From Deltaproteobacteria bacterium (GTDB taxonomy: Bacteria; Myxococcota_A; Polyangia; Polyangiales; JADJMO01), in assembly GCA_016182965.1 (NCBI GenBank), contig JACPFM010000035.1, positions 1-64,000 of the forward strand: a DNA stretch of 64,000 bases, in the 5' to 3' direction. Made by a program: the position numbers and the translations under genes. Shown here one piece after another: positions 1-9,068 of this stretch. Under the pieces are notes generated by a model that was given only the letters and a program-made list of their open reading frames with translations, was not told where the DNA came from and made no database searches. Position 1 is the first letter of the stretch. Each line of letters starts with the position of its first letter.

Positions 1-1440
1 AACCTCTCGGTGCAGATGACCTCCTACGACAAGGTCACGCACAAAGACGCGCTGCGCCGCGGCCACCAGCTCGGATTCGACGAGGTCCCGGTCGACGACG
101 CGACGCCCTACGCCGCCGAGATCCCCGATCTCGCGCGCGAGCTCGCCGAGAAGCTCGCGCCCAGCGTCGACGCCGCCGGCCTGGGCAAGCTGCTGCGCGA
201 GGTGGAGCTGCCGCTCACCGAGGTGCTCGCCGACGTCGAGCGCGCCGGCGTGAAGATCGACGTCGATCGCATGCGCGCGCTCGCCACCGACGTCGACGCG
301 CAGGTGAAGGCGATCGAAGAGAAGGCCCGCGCGATCGTGCGCGAGGCGCTCGGTCCGCGCGCCGAGGCGGAGTCGATCGCCCGCGACTTCAACTGCGGCT
401 CGCCCAAGCAGGTCGAGCACGTCCTGTTCGACGTGCTCAAGCTCCCGGTCCTCAAGCGCACCAAGACCTCGCGCTCGACCGACGCCGACGTGCTCGAGGA
501 GCTCGCCGACCAGCACGCGCTCCCCTCCGCCATCCTCGAGCACCGCGTGCTCATCAAGCTGAAGGGCACCTACCTCGACGCGCTCCCGAAGCTCATCTCG
601 CCGCGCACCGGTCGGCTGCACACCATCTTCCAGCAGCACGTCGCGGCGACCGGCCGGCTCTCCTCCGCAGACCCGAACCTGCAGAACATCCCCATCCGCA
701 CCGAGCTCGGTCGCAAGATCCGCGAGGCGTTCGTCGCGCCCGAGGGCTTCTCCATCGTCTCGGCGGACTACTCGCAGATCGAGCTGCGCATCCTCGCGCA
801 CCTGTCGAAGGACCCGATCCTCACCGACGCCTTCCAGAAGGGCGAGGACGTGCACACCCGCACCGCGCGCGAGATCTTCCTCGACGGCGATCCGAAGAAG
901 GAGCCGACCAAGGACATGCGCTCGCGCGCCAAGGCGGTGAACTTCGGCGTCGTCTACGGGCAGGGCGACAGCGCGCTCGCCAAGTCGCTCGGCATCTCCC
1001 GCGACGAGGCCGCCCAGTTCATCGCGCGCTACTTCGAGCGCTACGCCGGCGTGCGCCGCTACATGGACGAGCAGATCGAGATCGCCCGCCGCGGCGAGGG
1101 CGTGCGCACCATCCTCGGTCGCCGCCGCTTCCTCGCCGACATCCACTCGCCCAACCGCGCGCTCCGCCTCGCCGCCGAGCGCATCGCCCGCAACACGCCG
1201 ATCCAGGGCACCGCCGCCGACGTGCTCAAGCTGGCGATGGTGGCGCTGCGCGAGGGGCCGGTGACCGGCGCGCGCATGCTGCTCACCGTGCACGACGAGC
1301 TGATGTTCGAGGTCCCGCAGGGGTCCGAGCAGGAGGCGGCGCAGGTCGTCCGCGAGAAGATGGAGCACGTGGTCTCGCTCGACGTGCCGCTGGTGGTCGA
1401 CGTGGGCTGGGGCCGCACCTGGGCCGAGTCGAAGGGCTGA
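1..1440 (+). CDS. polA: DNA polymerase I, C-terminal part (5' end outside window)
   Basis: The reading frame is open from the first base, so this is the 3' part of polA; about 479 residues are present. The visible part holds a segment where the 3'-5' exonuclease-like domain would end, followed by the complete family A polymerase domain. Motif A is seen as DYSQIELR (Asp near codon 256), motif B as RSRAKAVNFGVVYG (Lys near codon 311) and motif C as VHDE (His near codon 431). The thumb signature TGRLSSADPNLQNIP is also present. Family knowledge: Pol I fills repair gaps and removes RNA primers in the cytoplasm. The catalytic aspartate of motif A and the HDE of motif C are intact, so the enzyme should be active. 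Whether the exonuclease domain is functional cannot be judged here. No terminator is obvious after the stop. Confidence 0.97.
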   Translation, partial: NLSVQMTSYDKVTHKDALRRGHQLGFDEVPVDDATPYAAEIPDLARELAEKLAPSVDAAGLGKLLREVELPLTEVLADVERAGVKIDVDRMRALATDVDAQVKAIEEKARAIVREALGPRAEAESIARDFNCGSPKQVEHVLFDVLKLPVLKRTKTSRSTDADVLEELADQHALPSAILEHRVLIKLKGTYLDALPKLISPRTGRLHTIFQQHVAATGRLSSADPNLQNIPIRTELGRKIREAFVAPEGFSIVSADYSQIELRILAHLSKDPILTDAFQKGEDVHTRTAREIFLDGDPKKEPTKDMRSRAKAVNFGVVYGQGDSALAKSLGISRDEAAQFIARYFERYAGVRRYMDEQIEIARRGEGVRTILGRRRFLADIHSPNRALRLAAERIARNTPIQGTAADVLKLAMVALREGPVTGARMLLTVHDELMFEVPQGSEQEAAQVVREKMEHVVSLDVPLVVDVGWGRTWAESKG

Positions 1441-1699
1441 AGGCGCGGCGCGACGCGGGGGCCGCCCCATCCGTTCGCCGCACGGAGCACCTGCCTCGAA
1501 GGGCGCCCGCGAAGGCCGGCTCAGGAGCTCGTTTCCGCGCAGCCGGGATGACCCGGTGAGCCGCCGAGCACCTCGGCGGCCTCCGTGGGCCGCGCTCGAA
1601 GTGCGCTGCAACCATGCAGCGCCGGCACAACTTCGCGGGAACGCGCGGTGCAGCCGGAACCGTCGGCCGTTCAGCCGTTCAGCAAGGAGCGCCGCGTTG

Positions 1700-2911
1700 A
1701 TGAATCGAGGAGCGTCGCCGTCCCCTCCCGTGCTCGAGTCTTCCCCGCAGTCGCGGGCGCTCTTCGAGGGCCCGTTCCTCGGCGGCTTCGAGTGCTCGTG
1801 TCTGCGCACGGAGGACGGTCGCCGGCTCGACCTGCTCGCGAGCACCCGGCACGCAGAGCTCGCGAGCGCCGACTACGCGAGGCTGCGCCGCATGGGCATG
1901 ACCGCCTGTCGCGACGGGCTGTCGTGGGTGCACGCCGAGCGGAGCGCGTCGCGGTGGGACTTCTCGCGCACCGCAGCGATGATCGCCGCGGCCGAGGAGC
2001 ACGACGTGCAGGTGCTCTGGGATCTGATGCACTTCGGCTGGCCCGACGACGTCGACCCGTTCTCGACGGCGTTCCCGGGCCGCCTCTCGCGCTACGCGCG
2101 CGCCTTCGCGCGCATCTACGCGAACGAGACCGATCGGCAGCCGTGGCTCACGCCGATCAACGAGCTGTCGTTCCTCGCGTGGGCGGGCGGCGACGTGCGC
2201 GTGATGAACCCGTTCGTGGCGGCGCGCGGCGTCGAGCTCAAGGCGCAGATGGTCCGCGCGACGATCGAGGCGATCGAGGCCGTTCGCGACGTGCTTCCGC
2301 ACGCGCGGTTCGTGCAGCCCGAGCCGGTGATCCAGATCCACCCCGCGCCCGAGCACCCCAAGACCTGGCGGCGCGTGGAGTCCGACAACCTCCTGCAGTT
2401 CCAGGCGTGGGACATGTTGATCGGCGAGGTGTGGCCCGCGCTCGGCGGGCACCCGAAGTACCTCGACGTCATCGGCGTCAACTACTACCCGGACAACCAG
2501 TTCATGCTCGACGGGTCGACCGTCTTCCGCGACGACCCGCGCTACCGCCCGTTCCACGAGAGCCTCCTCGAGGTGCACGCGCGCTACGGCCGTCCGATGT
2601 TCGTCTCGGAGACGGGCACCGAGGGCGACGCCCGCCCCGAGTGGCTGCGCTACGTCGTCGACGAGTGCGTCGCCGCGATGCGCGGCGGCTGCGAGCTGCA
2701 CGGGATCACGCTGTACCCGGTCTTGAACCACCCGGGCTGGGCCGACGATCGTCACTGCCCGAACGGCCTGTGGGACTACGCCGACGAGCGCGGCGAGCGC
2801 GCGGAGCACGAGCCGCTCGCCGCCGAGATCCGACGGCAGACGCCGCGGCTGCTCGAGGAGCGCGCGCGCATGCTGGCGCGCCGAGAGGACGGCCCGTTGG
2901 CCGCGGAGTGA
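1700..2911 (+). CDS. glycoside hydrolase family 1-like protein (beta-glucosidase-like)
   Basis: The product is 403 residues from the ATG at 1700. This start is preferred over the longer frame open from 1556 because AAGGAG lies 10-15 bases upstream. A TIM-barrel glycosidase is suggested by a Trp-rich N-terminal half. Two carboxylates fit a retaining mechanism: Glu155 in PINELS matches the family acid/base motif (T-x-N-E), and Glu304 in VSETGTEG resembles the nucleophile motif (I/V-T-E-N-G). The protein is shorter than typical GH1 enzymes (about 450 residues) and both motifs are loose, so it belongs to a divergent branch. The substrate is unknown. No signal peptide is seen, so it is probably cytoplasmic. 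The stop is only 7 bases before the ABC exporter, which suggests co-transcription. Confidence 0.75.
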   Translation: MNRGASPSPPVLESSPQSRALFEGPFLGGFECSCLRTEDGRRLDLLASTRHAELASADYARLRRMGMTACRDGLSWVHAERSASRWDFSRTAAMIAAAEEHDVQVLWDLMHFGWPDDVDPFSTAFPGRLSRYARAFARIYANETDRQPWLTPINELSFLAWAGGDVRVMNPFVAARGVELKAQMVRATIEAIEAVRDVLPHARFVQPEPVIQIHPAPEHPKTWRRVESDNLLQFQAWDMLIGEVWPALGGHPKYLDVIGVNYYPDNQFMLDGSTVFRDDPRYRPFHESLLEVHARYGRPMFVSETGTEGDARPEWLRYVVDECVAAMRGGCELHGITLYPVLNHPGWADDRHCPNGLWDYADERGERAEHEPLAAEIRRQTPRLLEERARMLARREDGPLAAE

Positions 2912-2918
2912 GCACACC

Positions 2919-4868
2919 ATGATGGGCTCGGAACCGCTGGCGACGACCGGGGAGCGCGCCGCGCGCCGATCGGTGCTGCAGGACAGGTGGGCGCGGCTGC
3001 GGCCGCTGAGGACGCTGCTCGGCTACGCGCGTGGCCACCGCAGGTTCGCGGTGCTCACGGTCTGCTTCGGCGTCGTCGGCTTCCTCCTTTCGTTCGTCTA
3101 CCCTTGGATCATCGGCACCGAGGTGGACCTCGTGCTCGGTCAGACCGGCGGAGCCCCCGGCGAGGAGCAGCGACGCAGCGAGCTCTTTCGCCTGACGTCG
3201 TTCGCGCTGATCACCGCGATCATGCACGCGGTGGTGGTCTACGGCCGCGGCCACTTCAACGTGCGGCTCGGCGACTCCATCGTCACGGACCTCCGCAAGG
3301 CGCTGTTCGAGCACCTGCAGAAGCTGAGCATGCGCTTCTACGCCAAGGAGCGCGCCGGCGGGATCATGTCGCGCGTGCTCCACGACGTGCACGAGGCGAC
3401 GGCGATCATCTACATGGGCATCTTCGTCGCCGCGATGGACGCGGTGCAGCTGCTCATCGCCTTCGCGCTGCTCACGTCGATCAGCTGGAAGCTCACGGTG
3501 GCGTGCACGCTGGTCTTCCCGCTCTACGCGCTGGTGTTCTGGCGGATGAACCCGCGGGTGCGCCGCGCCAGCGAGCGCGTGCACGGCCAGCTGTCGCTCA
3601 TCGCCGCCAACATCAGCGAGCAGCTCGCCGGGCAGGCGCTGGTGAAGACCTACACCGCGGAGGAGCGCGAGGCGCGTCGGTTCGCCGGCGACCTCACGCG
3701 TCATCACGGGCTGGTCGTCGCCCAGAGCCACGAGGGGCACCTCGTCGCCTCCTCCGGCGAGATCCTGGTCCACCTCGGCACCACGATCGTCGTCGGCTAC
3801 GGCGGCTTCCTCGCGCTCGGCGGCGAGATGACCGCCGGCACGATGACGCGCTTCCTCGGCTACGTGATCGTCATGTACGGCCCGGTGCGGCGCTTCGCCG
3901 AGCTGAACATCACCTACCAGTCGAGCCTCTCGGCGATCCGCCGCGTCTTCCGCATCCTCGACATCCAGCCCTCGATCGTCGACCGGCCGGGCGCGGTCAC
4001 CGAGTCGCCGCGCATCGGCCACGTGCAGTTCGAGGGGGTGCGCTTCCGCTACGCCGACGACAGCGACGAATCGTGCGCTCGCCTCGACGACGAAGACCAG
4101 CAGCGTCCCTCCCGTGACGACTCGCGCCGCCCGCGCCACAGCGCGCCGCGCAGCGACTGGGTCCTCGACGGCGTGACCCTCGAGTGCGAGCCGGGCGAGC
4201 GGGTCGCCGTGGTCGGCCCGTCCGGCGCCGGCAAGACCACGCTCCTCTCGCTGTTGCCGCGCCTCTACGACGTCAACGGCGGGCGCATCGTCGTCGACGG
4301 CATCGACGTGCGCGACTTCTCGCTCGCCGCGCTGCGCTCGTCGATCGCCATCGTGCAGCAGGAATCGTTCGTCTTCACCGGCACCATCCGCGAGAACATC
4401 GCCTACGGCCGCCCGGACGCGACCTTCGAGGAGATCGTCGCGGCCGCCAGGGCGGCGCACGCGCACGAGTTCATCATGCGCTGCCCCGACGGCTACGACT
4501 CGCGGCTCGGCGAGCGCGGCGTGAACCTCTCGGGCGGGCAACGTCAGCGCATCTCCATCGCGCGCGCGCTGCTCAAGGATCCGCGCATCCTGATCCTCGA
4601 CGAGGCGACCAGCTCGCTCGACGCCGAGAGCGAGCGCATCGTGCAGGGCGCGCTCGAGGAGCTGATGAAGGGCCGGACCTCCTTCATCATCGCGCACCGT
4701 CTGAGCACCATCCGCAACGCCGATCGGATCGTCGTCCTCGACGGCGGGCGCATCGCCGAGAGCGGCAGGCACGGCGAGCTGCTCGCGAAGGACGGCATCT
4801 ACGCGCGGCTCGTCAGCGCCCAGGCGCAGGCTGCGCTGGAGCCGGAGCGGACCTCGGCGGCGGAGTGA
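2919..4868 (+). CDS. ABC exporter half-transporter (fused TMD-NBD)
   Basis: The 649-residue protein is a type I exporter half-molecule that would act as a homodimer or heterodimer in the inner membrane. Residues about 30-340 hold the six-helix membrane domain. The ATPase domain follows with Walker A GPSGAGKT (from residue 433), signature LSGGQ (from 537), Walker B ILILDEATS and the H-loop in IIAHRLSTI. All catalytic elements look intact. Oddity: roughly 34 polar, Asp/Arg-rich residues (about 380-413) are inserted between the first NBD strand, which normally carries the A-loop aromatic, and the strand starting WVLDG. The substrate cannot be inferred; lipid or drug export is usual for this family. 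Two ATGs in tandem (2919, 2922) could both serve as start. It follows the glycosidase by 7 bases. Confidence 0.93.
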   Translation: MMGSEPLATTGERAARRSVLQDRWARLRPLRTLLGYARGHRRFAVLTVCFGVVGFLLSFVYPWIIGTEVDLVLGQTGGAPGEEQRRSELFRLTSFALITAIMHAVVVYGRGHFNVRLGDSIVTDLRKALFEHLQKLSMRFYAKERAGGIMSRVLHDVHEATAIIYMGIFVAAMDAVQLLIAFALLTSISWKLTVACTLVFPLYALVFWRMNPRVRRASERVHGQLSLIAANISEQLAGQALVKTYTAEEREARRFAGDLTRHHGLVVAQSHEGHLVASSGEILVHLGTTIVVGYGGFLALGGEMTAGTMTRFLGYVIVMYGPVRRFAELNITYQSSLSAIRRVFRILDIQPSIVDRPGAVTESPRIGHVQFEGVRFRYADDSDESCARLDDEDQQRPSRDDSRRPRHSAPRSDWVLDGVTLECEPGERVAVVGPSGAGKTTLLSLLPRLYDVNGGRIVVDGIDVRDFSLAALRSSIAIVQQESFVFTGTIRENIAYGRPDATFEEIVAAARAAHAHEFIMRCPDGYDSRLGERGVNLSGGQRQRISIARALLKDPRILILDEATSSLDAESERIVQGALEELMKGRTSFIIAHRLSTIRNADRIVVLDGGRIAESGRHGELLAKDGIYARLVSAQAQAALEPERTSAAE

Positions 4869-4901
4869 GCCGTCGCGAGAGGCGCACCGGCCGTGCTCCA
4901 C

Positions 4902-4953
4902 CGGCCCGCGCACGGGCCGTGCTTGATCGGCCCGCGCACGGGCCGTGCTTGAT
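4902..4953. repeat. two tandem 26-bp units, each with a 7-bp-stem palindrome
   Basis: Two exact 26-bp copies lie at 4902-4927 and 4928-4953, between the exporter stop and the next start. Each copy contains CGGCCCG-cgca-CGGGCCG, a perfect 7-bp hairpin. No T-run follows, so a Rho-independent terminator is possible but not typical. A partial, degenerate third copy seems to precede them near 4886. Confidence 0.7.
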
Positions 4954-4961
4954 CGCAGGGC

Positions 4962-5531
4962 ATGGCCACCAAGACGCTGGTGACGACGTTCGAGGACGCC
5001 CACGAGGCGGAGGCGGCCGTGCACGCGCTGCACGAAGCCGGCTTCGCGCGGGACGATCTGGGCTGGGTGTCGAAGAGCCCGCGTACTGGCGCCGAGATCG
5101 CCTCGGGCAGCGCCTCGTCGGTTCGTGGCTCGGCGCTCGAGGGCGCGGGCGTCGGCGCCGGGCTCGGCGGATTGGCGGGCCTGCTCATCGGGTTCGCCGC
5201 CCTCGGTCTGCCCGGCATCGGTCCGGTGGTGCTGGCCGGTCCGCTCGTCAGCGCGCTCGCCGGCGCGGGCATCGGCGCCGCGGCCGGCGGCATCGTCGAC
5301 GCGCTCACGCACCTCGGCGTCCCGCGCGACGAGGCGCACCGCCACGCCGAGCGGCTGCGCAAGGGCGGCGCGATGGTGACGGTGACGGTCGACGACGAAG
5401 AGGAGGAGGCGCTCGCGCTGTCGATCCTTCGCGGCGAGGCCGTGGACCGCGGTCACGACGTGGTGTGGCGGGTGCCGGCGGACGCCGAGGAGCCGAGCCT
5501 GGAGAGGCCTTCGGCGCAGTCGATCGTGTGA
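4962..5531 (+). CDS. YflT-type general stress protein with glycine-zipper hairpin
   Basis: The 189-residue product begins with a segment typical of the general stress protein 17M/YflT domain, where a short beta strand (KTLVTTFED) is followed by an Ala-rich helix. Residues about 60-115 form a glycine/alanine-rich stretch that looks like a membrane-inserting glycine-zipper hairpin. A second alpha/beta segment follows (VTVTVDDEEEEAL). Family knowledge: such proteins are induced by heat, salt or other stress in many bacteria, but their molecular role is not established. No regulator is adjacent. The C-terminal 25 residues are low-complexity. It converges on the thioesterase gene, with 21 bases between the two stops. 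Confidence 0.7.
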   Translation: MATKTLVTTFEDAHEAEAAVHALHEAGFARDDLGWVSKSPRTGAEIASGSASSVRGSALEGAGVGAGLGGLAGLLIGFAALGLPGIGPVVLAGPLVSALAGAGIGAAAGGIVDALTHLGVPRDEAHRHAERLRKGGAMVTVTVDDEEEEALALSILRGEAVDRGHDVVWRVPADAEEPSLERPSAQSIV

Positions 5532-5552
5532 CCGCTCGAGCCGCCGACCCGA

Positions 5553-5975
5553 TCAGCCTTCCATCAGGTGCCGCTCGAGCACCTCGCGGAGCGACGCCGG
5601 CAGCGGGTGCTTCGTCGGTCCGTCGAGCTGCGCGCAGGCGACCACGTAGTCGATCTTCGCGCAGTCGACCCCGTCGCCCCGAACCACGAACACCTCGAAC
5701 ACCACGCTGGTCTGGCCGAAGCTCACCACGCGCGTGCGGACGACGATCTCGTCTCCGAAGCGGAGCGGCGCGAAGAAGTCGGCGCCGAGGTGCACGCACG
5801 GCAGCCCGATGCGCTCGCGGACGACCCAGCCCGCGTAGCCGCCGGGGCGCGCGTCCTCGAGCATCCGCTCGAGCGCCTCGTGCGCGAGGGCGATGATGCG
5901 AGGGAAGTAGGCGAAGCCCGCGGCGTCGACCTCGTCGAAGCGGAGCGGGCGACGGAAGGAGTGCGGCGCGCCCAT
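5553..5975 (-). CDS. acyl-CoA thioesterase, 4-hydroxybenzoyl-CoA thioesterase/YbgC-like hotdog fold
   Basis: The 140-residue protein matches a single hotdog fold. It opens with LRFDEVDAAGFAYFPRI, close to the 4HBT active-site motif R(Y/F)xEvDxxGixyy. The Asp in EVDAAG is the expected catalytic residue. The family hydrolyses short acyl-CoA or aryl-CoA thioesters in the cytoplasm; the exact substrate is unknown. The ATG overlaps the stop of the upstream zinc-ribbon gene by one base (TGATG on the minus strand), so the two genes are translationally coupled. The functional link between a thioesterase and a zinc-ribbon membrane protein is not obvious. Confidence 0.85.
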   Translation of the reverse strand: MGAPHSFRRPLRFDEVDAAGFAYFPRIIALAHEALERMLEDARPGGYAGWVVRERIGLPCVHLGADFFAPLRFGDEIVVRTRVVSFGQTSVVFEVFVVRGDGVDCAKIDYVVACAQLDGPTKHPLPASLREVLERHLMEG

Positions 5976-7255
5976 CAGACCGGCACGACCACGACGGTGC
6001 CGTCGAACCCGCGGAACCGGTGCAGCGAGCCCTCTTCGTCGTCGGCCGCCTTCTTCTTGGTCGACTTCTTCTTGGGCTTGGGGGCCTCTTCCTCGGTGTC
6101 GTCGACGGCCTTCTTCTTCTTCGTGTTGCCCTTCTTCGCCTCGTTCGCCTCGTAGATGAAGTACCCGATGACCGAGACCACCGCGATGCAGAAGAGGGTG
6201 AAGAAGAAGATCTTCCAGAACGAGTACGGCGCCTCGCCGGTGACCTCGCCGGTCTGCCCGTTGACCAGGAACCGGTACGGCTTGTCGTTGTAGCGGTAGG
6301 CGGCGATCCAGATCGGCAGGAGGACGTGCTTGAACGTCTCGCGCGAGAACTTGTTGTTCACGACCAGCGAGCGGTGCGTGTCGCCCGGCACGTCGCGCGC
6401 GCAGCGCGACTCCTGCTGCGTCGCCATCTTGCCGCGCCCCATGTTGTGGGCGTTCTGCAGATCGACCGCGTACGCCTCGGCGCGCCACCCCGCGAGGTAC
6501 TGCGGCGAGTAGGGGACCAGGAGCTTGGTGTTGAACGTGGTGAACTTGTCGACCAGCTCGGACGGCAGGCCGCGAGACGCGCACACCAGCACGTCGTCGT
6601 AGTCGTCGTCGCGGCGACCCCACGCGGGCTCCCAGCGGGTCTTCTGCACCTGACGCGTGCGGGTGACCGACTCGCCGTTCTCGACCGTCGTGTACTCCTC
6701 GGTCTCGTAATAGTAGTAGCCCGCCTCGGCCGTCCAATCGCTGTGGACGTGCGCGTCGAACGTCCAGAAGGGGACGTACACGCCCCCCATCTCCTGGACC
6801 TTGGCCATCTTCTTCAGGTCGTTGGGGCGGAACCACAGGTCGCCGATCCAGCTGGCGAAGCGGTCGTTGGCGATCTTCTTGTCGATCTGGAAGGGCAGCA
6901 GCGACTCGGGCCGGATGGCGCTGGCGTCGGTCTCGACCTGCAACACCTGATGCGAGCCGCAGAAGGCGCACTTGGTCGTGCGCTCCCCCTCGCCGACGTT
7001 CACCGTGGCGCCGCAGTCCTTGCACTGGACGGTCTGGACCGGCGTGCCGAGCCCGCGTTGCGCGCGCGCGTAGCCCTCTTCGATCGGGATCTCCTCGATC
7101 TGCTGGGAGGGCTGCAGCGGCATCTGCTGCTGGTGCCCGCAGAAGGGGCACGCCATCGAGCGCTTGGTCGCGTCCCAGGCCAGGGCGCCGCCGCACTGCG
7201 CGCAGGGGAAGGTGTCGACCGCGTGGGAGGGCTGCTGTTCGGGGTTCTGGTTCAC
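5975..7255 (-). CDS. double zinc-ribbon protein with one C-terminal transmembrane segment
   Basis: The 426-residue product starts at a GTG (7255). Two zinc ribbons are seen near the N-terminus: CAQCGG...CPFCGH (about residues 18-40) and CKDCGA...CAFCGS (about 78-100). A long Trp/Tyr-rich middle domain follows, then one hydrophobic helix (IFFFTLFCIAVVSVIGYFI, about 355-373) and a Lys/Glu-rich tail. Such proteins are often mislabelled as PriA-like or TFIIB-like. Family knowledge: Bacillus YdjG, a zinc-ribbon membrane protein, recruits an SPFH protein and PspA at the membrane. The divergent neighbour here is an SPFH-GYF protein, so a membrane-stress scaffold is my inference. The gene is coupled to the downstream thioesterase. 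Confidence 0.7.
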   Translation of the reverse strand: MNQNPEQQPSHAVDTFPCAQCGGALAWDATKRSMACPFCGHQQQMPLQPSQQIEEIPIEEGYARAQRGLGTPVQTVQCKDCGATVNVGEGERTTKCAFCGSHQVLQVETDASAIRPESLLPFQIDKKIANDRFASWIGDLWFRPNDLKKMAKVQEMGGVYVPFWTFDAHVHSDWTAEAGYYYYETEEYTTVENGESVTRTRQVQKTRWEPAWGRRDDDYDDVLVCASRGLPSELVDKFTTFNTKLLVPYSPQYLAGWRAEAYAVDLQNAHNMGRGKMATQQESRCARDVPGDTHRSLVVNNKFSRETFKHVLLPIWIAAYRYNDKPYRFLVNGQTGEVTGEAPYSFWKIFFFTLFCIAVVSVIGYFIYEANEAKKGNTKKKKAVDDTEEEAPKPKKKSTKKKAADDEEGSLHRFRGFDGTVVVVPV

Positions 7256-7522
7256 GACCGGCCATGTCTACCGCCGCGGGAGCGGCGCGTCACGACCGCC
7301 GCGGCGGTCTGGTGGGGCTTCTGCCGGAGCGCGGGGGTGTCGGCGGGCGCCGACACTCGGCCGACGGGCCGATCCGTTACGGCTTGGAACAGCGAGGGAC
7401 CTTCGTTATTCCGCCGTCCGACCTGCCGTTGCGGCGCCGTCGAGCCGTATCTATGTTGGCGACCGCCGTCGGTGCTCCGCGCGCCTCGCAGCGGGACGAC
7501 GAGCAAGGAGTGCAGGCGACCC

Positions 7523-8998
7523 ATGGGCATCTTCGACTTCGTGAAGCAGGGCACACAGGAGATGTGCATCGCTCGGCCCGATCCGGCCAAGCAGTTCATC
7601 GTCTACAAGCACCCGGATCAGACCGTCCCCGCGTATGCCCAGCTCACCGTCGACAGCGACGAGTGCGCGGTCTTCTTCAAGGACGGCAAGGTCGTCGGCA
7701 TCCTCGGCCCCGGCCGCCACACGATGCAGTCGTCGAACATCCCGTTCCTCGGCAACATCGTCGACAAGTTCACCGGCGGGAACCTCTTCATCGCCGAGGT
7801 GTTCTTCGTCAAGACGGCGCCCGTGCGCGGCTGCAAGTTCGGCGGCACCCTCGCCGACCTCGAAGACCCGATGACCGGCCTCATCGTCTCGCCGCGCATC
7901 TTCGGCGAGTTCGCGGTGCAGGTCGTCGACCCGGCCACGTTCGTCGTCCAGTACGTCGGCCAGGCGGCCGCGGGCGACAACGACATGGTCCTCGACTGGA
8001 TCAAGGGCCAGTTCATGCTCGGCGCGCGCACCGTCATCGGTCAGATCTGCGATCAGGAGCAGATCTCGATCATCAAGACGGCCGCCCTCACCAAGCAGAT
8101 CGGCGACCGCTTCCTCCGCGAGTGCCCCGAGCTCGCTTCGTGCGGTCTGCGCGTCGTGCAGATGGGCATGTTCAACCTGAACTTCAGCCCGGAAGATCTC
8201 GCCGAGCTCAAGAAGTTCCAGTCGGTCCTCGCCGAGAAGAAGCGCGACATCGCCGTCGCCAAGCTCGACGTCCAGGCCGGCACCTTCGAGGGGCAGGCGG
8301 CCGCGGCGCGCCAGCAGGCGGTGCTCGATCAGAAGTTCCAGCAGGACTCGCGCTACGTCCAGCAGCTGGCGGGCAACTACAACAACTACGCCGTCGGCCA
8401 GGCGATGATGGGCGCCGGCCAGGGCATGGCCCAGGGCGGCGGTGAGGGCGGCGCCGGTGGCGCGATGCTCGCGGCGCAGATGGCCGCTGGCATGGGCATG
8501 GGCCAGGCGATGAGCCGCGGCATGTACGGGCAGGGCGGGCAGCCGGCGCAGGTCCCGCAGTTCCAGCCGCAGTTCGGCGGCGCCGGTCCGGGCGCGGGCG
8601 GTCCGTACTACTTCAGCGGCCAGCAGGGGCAGCAGGGTCCGTTCGCCAACGCGCAGATGCTCGCGACCGCCCTCATCCAGGCGATGGGCCCCGCGGCCGC
8701 CGGCATGACGCAGGTGTGGGCGCAGGGCTGGGACTCGTGGAAGCCCGCGGGCTCGGTGCCCGAGGTCGCGCAGTTCCTCCCCGCCGGCGCGCCTCCGCCT
8801 CCGCCTCCGCCTCCGCCTCCGCCTCCGCCGCCGGCCGTGGTCGAGACGTTCCACGTGCAGTTCACCGACGGCGTCATCCAGGTGACCGGCGTCGGCGGGC
8901 TCAAGGAGGAGCTCAGCCGCCGTCAGGCGAACCCCGATCAGGTCATGATCTGGAAGGCCGGTCTTCCGGGCTGGGTCCCGGCGCGCCAGGTCCTCTAG
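7523..8998 (+). CDS. SPFH-domain protein with poly-Pro linker and C-terminal GYF_2 domain
   Basis: The 491-residue protein starts at ATG 7523, with AAGGAG 13-18 bases upstream. The N-terminal half (about residues 1-270) matches the 'virion core protein'/YdjI-type SPFH family, with the opening MGIFDFVKQGTQEM and GPGRHTMQSSNIPF. It continues with a Gln/Gly/Met-rich disordered region, a run of 14 prolines encoded by CCTCCG hexamers (about 8787-8832), and a GYF_2-like end (residues about 435-491, VMIWKAGLPGWVPARQVL). SPFH proteins oligomerise at membranes; GYF domains bind proline-rich peptides, so self-interaction with the poly-Pro linker is possible. No transmembrane segment is seen, so membrane contact would need a partner, perhaps the divergent zinc-ribbon protein. 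A shortened paralogue lies at 12574. Confidence 0.85.
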   Translation: MGIFDFVKQGTQEMCIARPDPAKQFIVYKHPDQTVPAYAQLTVDSDECAVFFKDGKVVGILGPGRHTMQSSNIPFLGNIVDKFTGGNLFIAEVFFVKTAPVRGCKFGGTLADLEDPMTGLIVSPRIFGEFAVQVVDPATFVVQYVGQAAAGDNDMVLDWIKGQFMLGARTVIGQICDQEQISIIKTAALTKQIGDRFLRECPELASCGLRVVQMGMFNLNFSPEDLAELKKFQSVLAEKKRDIAVAKLDVQAGTFEGQAAAARQQAVLDQKFQQDSRYVQQLAGNYNNYAVGQAMMGAGQGMAQGGGEGGAGGAMLAAQMAAGMGMGQAMSRGMYGQGGQPAQVPQFQPQFGGAGPGAGGPYYFSGQQGQQGPFANAQMLATALIQAMGPAAAGMTQVWAQGWDSWKPAGSVPEVAQFLPAGAPPPPPPPPPPPPPPAVVETFHVQFTDGVIQVTGVGGLKEELSRRQANPDQVMIWKAGLPGWVPARQVL

Positions 8999-9001
8999 AG
9001 A

Positions 9002-9022
9002 GTCGTCAGTCGTCAGTCGTCA
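9002..9022 (+). repeat. heptamer array (GTCGTCA)x3
   Basis: Three perfect GTCGTCA units start three bases after the SPFH stop codon. The downstream flank TTCGAAGAGCGAGACGG is, on the other strand, the CCGTCTCG flank that also borders the arrays at 24330, 51606 and 62559, so these loci belong to one dispersed family. Confidence 0.85.
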
Positions 9023-9068
9023 GTTCGAAGAGCGAGACGGCGACGCCTGGGCTGCCTGGTCACAACGA

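Noticed and set aside
1556..1699. Longer start for the family-1-like glycosidase
   Set aside because: AAGGAG is placed well for ATG 1700, and the extra 48 residues are Arg/Cys-rich and not glycosidase-like.
2706..5456. 916-residue minus-strand frame covering the ABC exporter and the stress protein
   Set aside because: It has no domain signatures and overlaps two genes with clear motifs on the plus strand; it is an antisense shadow.
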